Origin: Lacrimispora amygdalina
Lineage (GTDB): Bacteria > Bacillota > Clostridia > Lachnospirales > Lachnospiraceae
DNA: 44,763 nt
Assembly (NCBI RefSeq): GCF_003432035.1
Contig: NZ_QOHO01000095.1
Coordinates: 1 to 44,763 of the forward strand
Direction: 5' to 3'
A program made the translations under genes and the position numbers. Below are positions 17,869-23,893 of this stretch, in pieces. Within the stretch, counting starts at the first letter, position 1, and each line of letters starts with the position of its first letter. The notes beneath the pieces are model-generated. The model was not told where the DNA came from, did not search any database, and saw nothing but the letters and a program-made list of their open reading frames with translations.

Positions 17869-18054
17869 ATGGACGTTTTAGGCATGTATCTTCTCCAACG
17901 AGTTTCAGATGAATTAACCATTCAGCGCTATGGTTCTTTTGAAAACAGGTTTGTGGCGCCTGTCCCCGATAACACGGCGGCAAAAGTGGCACATGAGGCA
18001 TATATTTCCTCTTCAAAAGAAGTTCCCCATCGTGTCAGACAAGGTAATTTTTAA
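17869..18054 (+). CDS. Small protein of unknown function, 61 residues
   Basis: I do not recognise a family. The start is the ATG behind GAAAGGTGG; an earlier in-frame ATG at 17845 has no ribosome binding site. Residues 1-25 (MDVLGMYLLQRVSDELTIQR) look like an amphipathic helix, and the rest is polar with no cysteine, so it is not the zinc-binding Fin protein found near mfd in Bacillus. It has its own TTGATT-N16-TATAAT promoter and a strong terminator, so it is a complete single-gene transcript between mfd and spoVT. Real expression seems likely; a role in sporulation is only a guess from position. Confidence 0.6.
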   Translation: MDVLGMYLLQRVSDELTIQRYGSFENRFVAPVPDNTAAKVAHEAYISSSKEVPHRVRQGNF

Positions 18055-18102
18055 TCTGGGTATGGAACATCCCTCTTCCTAAATTTCATAATTTACTAAC
18101 TG

Positions 18103-18144
18103 AAAATCAGGGTTCGACTTTTTTTTAAGTCTGGCCCTGATTTT
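18103..18144 (+). terminator. Intrinsic terminator after the 61-residue gene
   Basis: AAAATCAGGG (18103-18112) pairs perfectly with CCCTGATTTT (18135-18144), with an inner GACTT/AAGTC stem around a T-rich loop. Confidence 0.85.
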
Positions 18145-18149
18145 AAATT

Positions 18150-18178
18150 TTGGGAAAAATGGCAGACTTAAGTATAAT
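18150..18178 (+). promoter_or_regulatory. Candidate promoter of spoVT
   Basis: TTGGGA at 18150-18155, 17-bp spacer, TATAAT at 18173-18178. In B. subtilis spoVT is made under sigma-G. I could not find a well-spaced sigma-G site here (GTATT at 18184 and GATATTA at 18209 are 20 bp apart), so the sigma-A-like site is the better candidate. Confidence 0.45.
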
Positions 18179-18243
18179 CTTGTGTATTCGAAGCAAAATA
18201 ATATCAGTGATATTAAAATGCACAAGATGGAGGAATATTAAAT

Positions 18244-18792
18244 ATGAAAGCAACTGGTATTGTAAGACGAATTGATGATCTCGGACGCGTGGTAATACCA
18301 AAAGAGATCAGAAGAACACTCAGACTCAGAGAAGGAACTCCGCTTGAGATATTCACAGACAGGGAAGGCGAAATTATATTAAAAAAATATTCTCCAATGG
18401 TGGAGCTTACAGCTTTTGCTTCCCAGTATGCGGAAGCCATGGCCCAGACTACAGGGCTGACCGTATGCATCAGTGACCGTGATCAGATTATTGCAGTGGC
18501 TGGCGGATCGAAAAAAGAACTTCTTCAAAAGACGATCAGCAAGCAGCTTGAGACTATCATTAATGAGCGTACGGTTGTTGTAGCTGGAAAGGATGATAAA
18601 GGATTTATAGCGCTGACAGGGGAAAGCCTGGAAGGCATAACGGCGCAGGTTGTGGCGCCGATTATCTGCGAAGGAGATGCCATTGGAGCAGTTGCTCTTT
18701 TAAGCAGAGAACCAAGAGCCCGTTTTGGTGATATGGAGACAAAACTGGCGACTACGGCAGCCGGATTTTTAGGACGCCAGATGGAAGGATAA
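18244..18792 (+). CDS. spoVT: Stage V sporulation regulator SpoVT
   Basis: Forespore transcription factor that adjusts late sporulation genes. The 182 residues fit the family. The N-terminal AbrB swapped-hairpin DNA-binding domain is MKATGIVRRIDDLGRVVIPK, then EIRRTLRLREGTPLEIF (to about residue 50). The C-terminal GAF-like domain (about 60-180) includes TVCISDRDQIIAVAGG and APIICEGDAIGAVAL. GGAGGA is 8 nt upstream. It keeps the mfd-spoVT-mazG order of Bacillus, although spoVB is absent. A tiny gene with a perfect ribosome binding site follows 12 bp after the stop. Confidence 0.97.
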   Translation: MKATGIVRRIDDLGRVVIPKEIRRTLRLREGTPLEIFTDREGEIILKKYSPMVELTAFASQYAEAMAQTTGLTVCISDRDQIIAVAGGSKKELLQKTISKQLETIINERTVVVAGKDDKGFIALTGESLEGITAQVVAPIICEGDAIGAVALLSREPRARFGDMETKLATTAAGFLGRQMEG

Positions 18793-18804
18793 GGAGGTGA
18801 GAAT

Positions 18805-18948
18805 ATGCGGATTTTTATGCCGGAAGAGGACGACTACAGCGATGGCGATATCCCTGAGATAGATACCGATCCCTACAAAGATGGCTTTTATGTAGAGCCT
18901 CTGCCAGAATCAGAAAGGCCAAGGCGGGATGGCCCCGGAGGGGACTAA
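18805..18948 (+). CDS. Acidic microprotein, 47 residues, downstream of spoVT
   Basis: Unrecognised. An ATG 6 nt behind a near-ideal AAGGAGGTGA opens a 47-codon frame encoding MRIFMPEEDDYSDGDIPEID, then a Pro/Asp/Tyr-rich middle and a basic-glycine end (PRRDGPGGD). It has about 14 acidic residues, no cysteine and no membrane segment, and is probably disordered. It sits 12 bp after spoVT and ends about 20 bp before the shared terminator, so it belongs to the spoVT transcript. The ribosome binding site and position are the evidence; homologues next to spoVT in relatives would confirm it. Confidence 0.6.
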   Translation: MRIFMPEEDDYSDGDIPEIDTDPYKDGFYVEPLPESERPRRDGPGGD

Positions 18949-18966
18949 ACCAGCACAAGCACAGCT

Positions 18967-19003
18967 AAAAACGGCAGCCACTTTTTAATCTGGCTGCCGT
19001 TTT
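18967..19003. terminator. Bidirectional terminator
   Basis: AAAACGGCAGCCA (18967-18980 region) and TGGCTGCCGTTTT (18991-19003) form a perfect 13-bp stem with A and T runs on both sides, between the spoVT unit and the convergent minus-strand gene. Confidence 0.92.
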
Positions 19004-19019
19004 GCTGATGGGATATGGA

Positions 19020-20000
19020 TTAGTAGATGGTCTGGTCTCCATCCTTAATACAATAATTAACCTTCACACCCAGTTCTTCCATCCATTGTCTTGTCTCCAA
19101 GGTCTTCCAGTCTCCGCTTCCGATTCCTCCGCCGTTATCATTATTCCACAGCCAGAGCGGACAGGGCCATAATGCAATCTGAGGCTTAATGGCAGCATAG
19201 ACTTCCCTGCTTACACCATATTGTCCATGGTGGGACATCTGGACAATATCGCTTTTTAATTCGGCTGCGCCCGCCTCTTCATAGAGAAGTTTTCCTGCCT
19301 CAGGTCCCATATCTCCCAAAACAAGAATGCTGACATTGTTTAAGAAGAATTTATATGCCATAGAGCTGTTATTAACTGATGTAACGTCCAGAAGGTATGG
19401 GTTGTTAAGGACCTTGGCTTTTATTGATCCGATCTGGATCTCATCTCCCTTTTTTACCGTATGAAGACTCTCTGCGGGGAGTGTGGATAAAGCAGAGCGT
19501 AAATCATTTACAAGCTGTGACCGGGAGGATTCTACCTTATCATACCAGGACTGGTCTGCCAGTGAATAATATACATTGTCAATGGTAATCTTCCGGTCCG
19601 GATTATTTAATATTTTAACCAGTGCTCCGATATGGTCTGAGTGGGGATGGGTGATGAACCAGGCTGATACATGTCCGCCTTTAGAACGGATTACATCGCT
19701 TAAATGATCCGCATCAATGTCCCAGCCGCCGTCGATGACTACCAGTGCTCCGTTTTTATCCTGTAAAACCATGGAAAGCATCTGTCGGTTGTCATAGTCT
19801 GCAAGAAGGGAAAGACTTCCTCCGTTAAAAATTTTGCTTCCGGGACCAATATTTAAGGAGGGACCAATGCCCATGCGAACGGCTGTTAATTCATCGGCGG
19901 TCCTTCCGGGAGTTATAATTTCAGGTGTAAAAGCGCTCAACACAATGTTAATAAACAGCACGCAGGCTGCTATCTTTTTCCATATACTAAAATGTTTCAT
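19020..20000 (-). CDS. Exported metallo-beta-lactamase-fold hydrolase (ComEC C-terminal-like)
   Basis: Predicted metal-dependent hydrolase of 326 residues. An N-terminal hydrophobic segment (about residues 7-24, after HFSIWKK) is a signal peptide or anchor without an obvious lipobox, so the enzyme acts outside the membrane. The MBL metal motif HPHSDH is at 118-123; LVLGDMG and MSHHGQYG give the later ligands. The pattern is that of the hydrolase domain of ComEC, here without the channel domains. The substrate is unknown: nucleic acid, phosphodiester or other. GGAGG precedes the ATG. It is inserted in reverse orientation between spoVT and mazG, interrupting the otherwise conserved plus-strand cluster. 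Confidence 0.87.
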   Translation of the reverse strand: MKHFSIWKKIAACVLFINIVLSAFTPEIITPGRTADELTAVRMGIGPSLNIGPGSKIFNGGSLSLLADYDNRQMLSMVLQDKNGALVVIDGGWDIDADHLSDVIRSKGGHVSAWFITHPHSDHIGALVKILNNPDRKITIDNVYYSLADQSWYDKVESSRSQLVNDLRSALSTLPAESLHTVKKGDEIQIGSIKAKVLNNPYLLDVTSVNNSSMAYKFFLNNVSILVLGDMGPEAGKLLYEEAGAAELKSDIVQMSHHGQYGVSREVYAAIKPQIALWPCPLWLWNNDNGGGIGSGDWKTLETRQWMEELGVKVNYCIKDGDQTIY

Positions 20001-20105
20001 GATTACCTCCGGTTTTATTAAACTAGCACCTATTATAATAGAATCCAGTAATTTTTAACAGGGGTGCGGGACAAATGTCAGAAAAACGTCAGAAATGGAA
20101 ACAGA

Positions 20106-20134
20106 TTACCGTTTTCTCCGGCATGTGTTATAAT
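20106..20134 (+). promoter_or_regulatory. Extended -10 promoter of mazG
   Basis: TGTTATAAT (extended -10, TATAAT at 20129-20134) with a weak TTACCG at 20106-20111, 17 bp away. The start site would be just before the AAAGGAGG ribosome binding site, giving a very short leader. Confidence 0.5.
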
Positions 20135-20156
20135 CTGAAAAAAGGAGGTTCCGTCC

Positions 20157-20549
20157 ATGTATACTTTTAAAGATTTAGTAGATATTACAAATAAACTGCG
20201 GTCGGAGGAAGGCTGTCCCTGGGACAGGGAGCAGACTCATGAAAGCTTAAAAAAGCATCTGGAAGAAGAGAGCCGGGAGGTATTCTGTGCAATTGATAAT
20301 AAGGATATGGAAAACCTTTGTGAGGAGCTGGGGGATGTACTATTCCAGGTAATGCTACACAGTCAGATTGCAAAAGAGAACCACAGTTTTTCCATTGACG
20401 ATGTGGTGAATGGAGTGTGTGAGAAAATGATCCGCAGGCATCCTCATGTTTTTGGCGATAAAAAGGCGATTTCGCCGGAAGAGGGAGAGGCTCTCTGGAA
20501 AGCGATAAAAATGCAGGAGAAGGCCTGTGAAAAGAGCAAAAAACCTTGA
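20157..20549 (+). CDS. mazG: MazG-type nucleoside triphosphate pyrophosphohydrolase, single domain
   Basis: Hydrolyses nucleoside triphosphates to monophosphates and pyrophosphate. At 130 residues it holds one MazG domain, about half of the two-domain E. coli enzyme, and lacks the N-terminal methylase-like domain of B. subtilis YabN. CPWDREQTHESL is the hallmark start; EEESREV and EELGDVLFQVMLH give the EExxE...ExxD magnesium-binding set; KMIRRHPHVFGD is the conserved end. Its TGA lies within the -35 element of the hup promoter. It occupies the yabN position of the Bacillus cluster. Confidence 0.95.
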   Translation: MYTFKDLVDITNKLRSEEGCPWDREQTHESLKKHLEEESREVFCAIDNKDMENLCEELGDVLFQVMLHSQIAKENHSFSIDDVVNGVCEKMIRRHPHVFGDKKAISPEEGEALWKAIKMQEKACEKSKKP

Positions 20550-20574
20550 CAAAAACAGGAGAAACAGCTATAAA
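20546..20574 (+). promoter_or_regulatory. Strong sigma-A promoter of hup-rqcP
   Basis: Perfect TTGACA at 20546-20551 (its TGA is the mazG stop codon), 17-bp spacer, TATAAA at 20569-20574. This fits high expression of the HU protein. Confidence 0.82.
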
Positions 20575-20640
20575 TGATATAGTAATCGTGTCAACGAGAA
20601 AATCAGTAGCCTGGTGCTACATTCTAGGAGGAAGATATCA

Positions 20641-20916
20641 ATGAACAAAGCAGAGTTAATCGCGGCAGTAGCAGAGAAAGCAGAACTGTCCAAAAAGGAT
20701 GCAGAAAAGGCAGTAAAAGCTTTAACAGATGTAATATCTGAAGAATTAGTTAAGGGCGAGAAAATCCAGTTAGTTGGCTTTGGTACATTCGAAGTATCTG
20801 AGAGAGCTGCCAGAGAAGGCAGAAATCCTAAGAGCGGTGAAGTGATGAACATTCCAGCTTCCAAGACTCCAAAGTTCAAAGCAGGTAAGGCATTAAAGGA
20901 TATGGTGAACGCATAA
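20641..20916 (+). CDS. hup: DNA-binding protein HU
   Basis: Nucleoid-associated DNA-bending protein, 91 residues, the canonical HU length. [20 protein letters not shown] is the helical dimerisation start; [20 protein letters not shown] and the arm sequence through [20 protein letters not shown] are standard HU, with the intercalating Pro in NIPAS. An ORF is open upstream to 20614, but TAGGAGGAAG directly before 20641 and family length fix the start. It has its own strong promoter and is followed 3 bp later by the S4-domain gene, as in many Lachnospiraceae. Confidence 0.98.
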   Translation: MNKAELIAAVAEKAELSKKDAEKAVKALTDVISEELVKGEKIQLVGFGTFEVSERAAREGRNPKSGEVMNIPASKTPKFKAGKALKDMVNA

Positions 20917-20919
20917 TCC

Positions 20920-21159
20920 ATGAGACTTGATAAGTTTCTGAAAGTTTCCAGAATCATTAAGAGAAGAACCGTAGCAAACGAAGCCTGTGATGCAGGCCGT
21001 GTGCTTGTGAATGAAAAACCTGCAAAAGCTTCTTTGAACATTAAGGAAGGCGATGTGATTGAAATACATTTTGGCACCAGTTCAGTTAAGGTAGAGGTTC
21101 TTGATGTCGCGGAAACTGTAAAAAAAGATGAGGCAAAAGAGCTTTATCGCTATCTTTAG
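20920..21159 (+). CDS. rqcP: S4-domain RNA-binding protein RqcP
   Basis: Small RNA-binding protein of 79 residues consisting of one S4 domain (MRLDKFLKVSRIIKRRTVAN, then GRVLVNEKPAKASLNIKEGD). It corresponds to B. subtilis YabO/RqcP, which with RqcH adds alanine tails to nascent chains on stalled 50S subunits; the function is transferred from that family, not shown here. It starts 3 bp after the hup stop and has no good ribosome binding site of its own, so it is coupled to hup. The yabO-yabP-yabQ-divIC order is that of Bacillus. The acidic-basic C-terminal tail matches the family. Confidence 0.92.
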   Translation: MRLDKFLKVSRIIKRRTVANEACDAGRVLVNEKPAKASLNIKEGDVIEIHFGTSSVKVEVLDVAETVKKDEAKELYRYL

Positions 21160-21205
21160 TCTTACATTTGATACAAAAGATTAATTTCAGGAATAATGGA
21201 GCTCG

Positions 21206-21249
21206 CCTCCTAATATACTTTAGACAGGTATATTAGGAGGTTTTTCTTT
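21206..21249 (+). promoter_or_regulatory. Hairpin that sequesters the yabP ribosome binding site and resembles a terminator
   Basis: CCTCCTAATATAC (21206-21218) pairs perfectly with GTATATTAGGAGG (21228-21240) around a 9-nt loop, followed by TTTTTCTTT. The 3' arm contains AGGAGG, the Shine-Dalgarno of yabP, whose ATG is at 21250. In a transcript from upstream, the stem would end transcription or hide the ribosome binding site. A weak sigma-E-like site (GAATAAT at 21191-21197, TATACTTT at 21214-21221) would begin transcripts inside the 3' arm, without the pairing partner. Confidence 0.75.
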
Positions 21250-21534
21250 ATGGAAGAAAAGATTAGCACACGCCCTCACAGGCTGACAATAGATAATCGT
21301 GCTTCCAGTACGATGACGGGAATACGGGATGTAGTATCCTTCGACGAAAACCAGGTGGTACTGGATACTGATATGGGTCTGCTGACTTTAAAGGGCAAGG
21401 ATCTTCATGTCAGCCGGTTAACACTGGAAAAAGGGGAAGTGGATCTAAACGGCAGCATAGAGAGCCTGATTTATTCCTCTAACGAGGCTTTGCGCAGATC
21501 AGGGGAATCCCTTTTGTCCAGGCTGTTTAAATAA
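21250..21534 (+). CDS. yabP: Sporulation protein YabP
   Basis: Sporulation protein of 94 residues, the usual YabP length and related to YqfC. The typical start is RPHRLTIDNRASSTMTGI; VVSFDENQVVLDTDMGLLTLKG and LHVSRLTLEKGEVDLNGSI are the beta-rich family core. In B. subtilis yabP and yabQ belong to the mother-cell sigma-E regulon and are needed for efficient sporulation. The ribosome binding site is the 3' arm of the hairpin described just upstream. yabQ follows 17 bp later. Confidence 0.96.
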   Translation: MEEKISTRPHRLTIDNRASSTMTGIRDVVSFDENQVVLDTDMGLLTLKGKDLHVSRLTLEKGEVDLNGSIESLIYSSNEALRRSGESLLSRLFK

Positions 21535-21551
21535 AATCCAGAGGGAGTCAT

Positions 21552-21908
21552 ATGAGCGTTCATATCGTATATGAAGTAAAACTTCTGCTCTACAGCTTTT
21601 TTACAGGTGCAGGGCTTATGATGACATATGACCTGCTGCGAATTTTCCGTATTTTTATTCCTCATACTTATGTATTTACGGGAATCGAGGACATGATTTA
21701 CTGGGTTTATGCCGCACTGGTGACATTTTCCCTGTTGTATGAGCAAAATGACGGAGGATTAAGAGGATATGTCATAGCCGGGATTTTTCTTGGAATGTTT
21801 TTATATGACCGGCTGGTCAGCAGGTTTTTTTTAAAAACCTTGAAAAACCTTCAAAAATATCTTAAAATGAAAATACATAAGTGGATCCGCCCCAAAGGGC
21901 GGCAATAG
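21552..21908 (+). CDS. yabQ: Spore cortex biosynthesis protein YabQ
   Basis: Membrane protein of 118 residues with four hydrophobic stretches (about 8-30, 37-57, 60-78 and 80-98) and a basic C-terminal tail, shorter than B. subtilis YabQ (about 210). YEVKLLLYSFFTGAGLMMTY and the DLLRIFR motif are characteristic of the family start. In B. subtilis YabQ lies in the forespore outer membrane and is needed for cortex formation. GAGGGAG is 8 nt upstream. It ends 17 bp before the divIC-like gene. Confidence 0.93.
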   Translation: MSVHIVYEVKLLLYSFFTGAGLMMTYDLLRIFRIFIPHTYVFTGIEDMIYWVYAALVTFSLLYEQNDGGLRGYVIAGIFLGMFLYDRLVSRFFLKTLKNLQKYLKMKIHKWIRPKGRQ

Positions 21909-21925
21909 AAACAACTGGTGATTGT

Positions 21926-22249
21926 ATGAACGAGATGGGTAAGTCAAGAAGAAAAAGAAAAGATAGATGGGGAAACCGAATGACTCTGATTGGGATCACT
22001 TTTGTGGTGTTCAGCCTCGCAGTGATTGTCACGATCGAAGGTGCTTCGCTCAAAGAAAAAGAACTGGAATATCAGTTTCGCCTGCAGAATCTTCAGGCGC
22101 AGGTGGACAAGGAGCAGAACCGTGCCAAAGAACTGGAGGAATACCGGGTATATGTCCAGACGAAGCAGTATATCGAAGAGGTGGCAAAGCAGAAGCTGGG
22201 GCTTGTGAAACCCGATGAGATACTATTAAAGCCGTCGCAGAAGAAGTAG
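21926..22249 (+). CDS. divIC: Septum formation initiator, DivIC/FtsB family
   Basis: Bitopic cell-division protein of 107 residues. A basic cytoplasmic N-terminus (SRRKRKDRWGNR) is followed by one membrane segment (MTLIGITFVVFSLAVIVTI) and then an extracytoplasmic coiled coil (about residues 45-80, KEKELEYQFRLQNLQAQVDK) ending in VAKQKLGLVKPDEILL, the conserved family box. It partners FtsL and DivIB in the divisome. Open codons run upstream into yabQ; the ATG at 21926 has only a weak GGTGAT site, so coupling to yabQ is possible. An inverted repeat TGTCCA/TGGACA at 22272-22290 follows it without a T-run. Confidence 0.93.
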   Translation: MNEMGKSRRKRKDRWGNRMTLIGITFVVFSLAVIVTIEGASLKEKELEYQFRLQNLQAQVDKEQNRAKELEEYRVYVQTKQYIEEVAKQKLGLVKPDEILLKPSQKK

Positions 22250-22304
22250 AAAGTCTGCGGGTATCCCTTTATGTCCAAAAAGCGTGGACAATATAGAGGA
22301 AACC

Positions 22305-22369
22305 TGTCGTACAATTTTAAATTTGAATCAGCTGTTTTGACAAAAATTTCCCTCCTCCCTGTATATAAT
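22305..22369 (+). promoter_or_regulatory. Spo0A-type spoIIE promoter with 21-bp spacer
   Basis: Perfect TTGACA at 22337-22342 and perfect TATAAT at 22364-22369 are 21 bp apart, too far for unaided sigma-A. Known Spo0A-activated promoters of B. subtilis spoIIG and spoIIE have the same overlong spacing. A 0A-box-like TGTCGTA lies at 22305-22311, and TTTTGACA over the -35 is a reverse-strand TGTCAAAA box. The start site would be at about 22376, 28 nt before the GTG of spoIIE. Confidence 0.7.
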
Positions 22370-22403
22370 GGTTTAAAGCATGATACAGGCAGGAGGGATT
22401 TTT

Positions 22404-23819
22404 GTGTTCAGACGTAAGGCGGCACATCACGATATGGCTGATGTGAATGTATATACGGCAAAGAGATTAAACGATATGGCAAATTCGCTTGGAGAACTTG
22501 CCAGAGCGTGCACAGATGAGCTGTCCGCAGAACAGGGACTTACAAAGGAAGACGGGATTGCAGCGCTTGAGACTGCTGCAGCAATGGTATGCGCAGGCTG
22601 CAACAAATGTATTGTATATCCCGGCAAGGAACAGGACAACCAATATTATCTGCAGTATTTAATTCGTGCGTTTGAACAGAAGGGAAGCGTAGATTACGGG
22701 GACATGCCCCGTTTTTTTCTGGAAAGCTGTAAAAGAAGGGATGAGTATCTGGCTCACCTAAACAGGGGGCTTGGCCGGGCGACCATGAATCTTGCATGGA
22801 AGAACCGGTTTCTGGAAAGCAGGGATGCAATTATTGTCCAGTTTAAAGAACTGGCGGTAATATTAGAGGAATTTTCCCATCAGGTGGAGCATGCCACTGA
22901 CATCACTCCGGACTGGGAGGATGAGATCAAACGGGCATTCCGTAAAAATCACATTGTGATAGAGAAAATGCTGCTTCTGGAATATGAGAATCAGCAGAGA
23001 GAAGCCTATCTTACCATGAGGACCTTAAACGGGCGCTGCGTCACGGTCAAGGAAGCGGCGGAGATTCTTGAGGATGCCATGGAGGAAGGGGAGTGGACCG
23101 TTGCCCCTGATGGTAGAACTTTAGTTACCAGGTCAGCAGATACCATACGTTTTGTTGAAAAGGGAGATTATCAGATTATCTATGGTGCTGCAAAGGCCAT
23201 TAAGAGCGGTGAAGAGATTTCCGGAGACAACTATACATTTGGACAGGTTCAGCCCGGACAGGCAATCATGAGTCTGTCCGACGGTATGGGAAGCGGGAAA
23301 ATTGCGGAGGAAGAGAGCAGGCAGGTAATCGAACTGACACAGAGACTGCTGGAGGCAGGTTTCTCCACACGGGCGGCCTTAAAAATGGTGAATACCGTAC
23401 TTCTTCTTACCGGAATATCCCAGCATCCGGCGACGCTGGATTTATGCTGCATTGATTTAAAAACCGGAATCATGGAAGCCATGAAGCTGGGAGCGGCAGC
23501 TACCTATATCCGCAGCGAAAGAGGAGTGGAGCGCTTAGAAGCCGGTGAAGTTCCCATGGGAATATTAAGTCCGGTAGAGCCAGTGCTTTTATCCAAAAAG
23601 CTGTGGGACGATAACCGGATAATTATGGTAAGCGACGGAGTATTAGATGCACTGCCTGCAGATGACAAGGAGCTGATGCTGCAGGAATTCATTGCAGGAA
23701 TGCCAATTAAGAATCCACAGGATATGGCGGACAGGATTCTTTTGTTTGCGAGATCATTTACGGAAAATGCAGCCGATGATATGACCGTGCTGACAGCCGG
23801 AATATGGAAACGAAAATAA
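22404..23819 (+). CDS. spoIIE: SpoIIE-family protein phosphatase lacking the membrane domain
   Basis: PP2C phosphatase that in Bacillus dephosphorylates SpoIIAA to switch on sigma-F in the forespore. Here it has 471 residues against about 827 in B. subtilis. The ten-helix membrane domain is missing, and the protein opens directly with a soluble region containing CAGCNKC and long helices (about 100-200). The C-terminal PP2C domain (about 255-470) is complete: GEEISGDNYTFG, SLSDGMGSGKIAEEES, MVSDGVLDAL and NAADDMTVLTAG carry the metal-binding acidic residues. AGGAGGG at 22391-22397 points to the GTG at 22404; the ATG at 22380 precedes that site and lies at the predicted transcription start. Position and promoter support the spoIIE identity. 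Confidence 0.9.
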   Translation: MFRRKAAHHDMADVNVYTAKRLNDMANSLGELARACTDELSAEQGLTKEDGIAALETAAAMVCAGCNKCIVYPGKEQDNQYYLQYLIRAFEQKGSVDYGDMPRFFLESCKRRDEYLAHLNRGLGRATMNLAWKNRFLESRDAIIVQFKELAVILEEFSHQVEHATDITPDWEDEIKRAFRKNHIVIEKMLLLEYENQQREAYLTMRTLNGRCVTVKEAAEILEDAMEEGEWTVAPDGRTLVTRSADTIRFVEKGDYQIIYGAAKAIKSGEEISGDNYTFGQVQPGQAIMSLSDGMGSGKIAEEESRQVIELTQRLLEAGFSTRAALKMVNTVLLLTGISQHPATLDLCCIDLKTGIMEAMKLGAAATYIRSERGVERLEAGEVPMGILSPVEPVLLSKKLWDDNRIIMVSDGVLDALPADDKELMLQEFIAGMPIKNPQDMADRILLFARSFTENAADDMTVLTAGIWKRK

Positions 23820-23822
23820 TAA

Positions 23823-23851
23823 TTGCAACTGTCATGATTTACGGGTATATT
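23823..23851 (+). promoter_or_regulatory. Candidate promoter of tilS-hpt-ftsH
   Basis: TTGCAA at 23823-23828, 17-bp spacer, TATATT at 23846-23851, in the 74-bp gap after spoIIE. It would free the housekeeping genes from spoIIE control. Confidence 0.5.
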
Positions 23852-23893
23852 TATGATAGAGAGGGGAGAAAATCAACTAAGGAAGGTGGCTGA

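Noticed and set aside
18184-18215. Sigma-G promoter for spoVT (GTATT ... GATATTA).
   Set aside because: The spacing is 20 bp instead of about 17-18 and both boxes are imperfect; the sigma-A-like site upstream fits better.
19020-20000. Complete ComEC competence channel.
   Set aside because: Only the hydrolase-like domain with a single N-terminal hydrophobic segment is present; the channel domains are absent.
22272-22290. Terminator of divIC (TGTCCA/TGGACA).
   Set aside because: Only 6 bp, loop of 7, followed by ATATAGAGG and no T-run. It may be an operator, but there is nothing to support that.
22380-22403. ATG at 22380 as the start of spoIIE.
   Set aside because: It lies upstream of the AGGAGGG site and at the predicted transcription start; the GTG at 22404 is spaced correctly.
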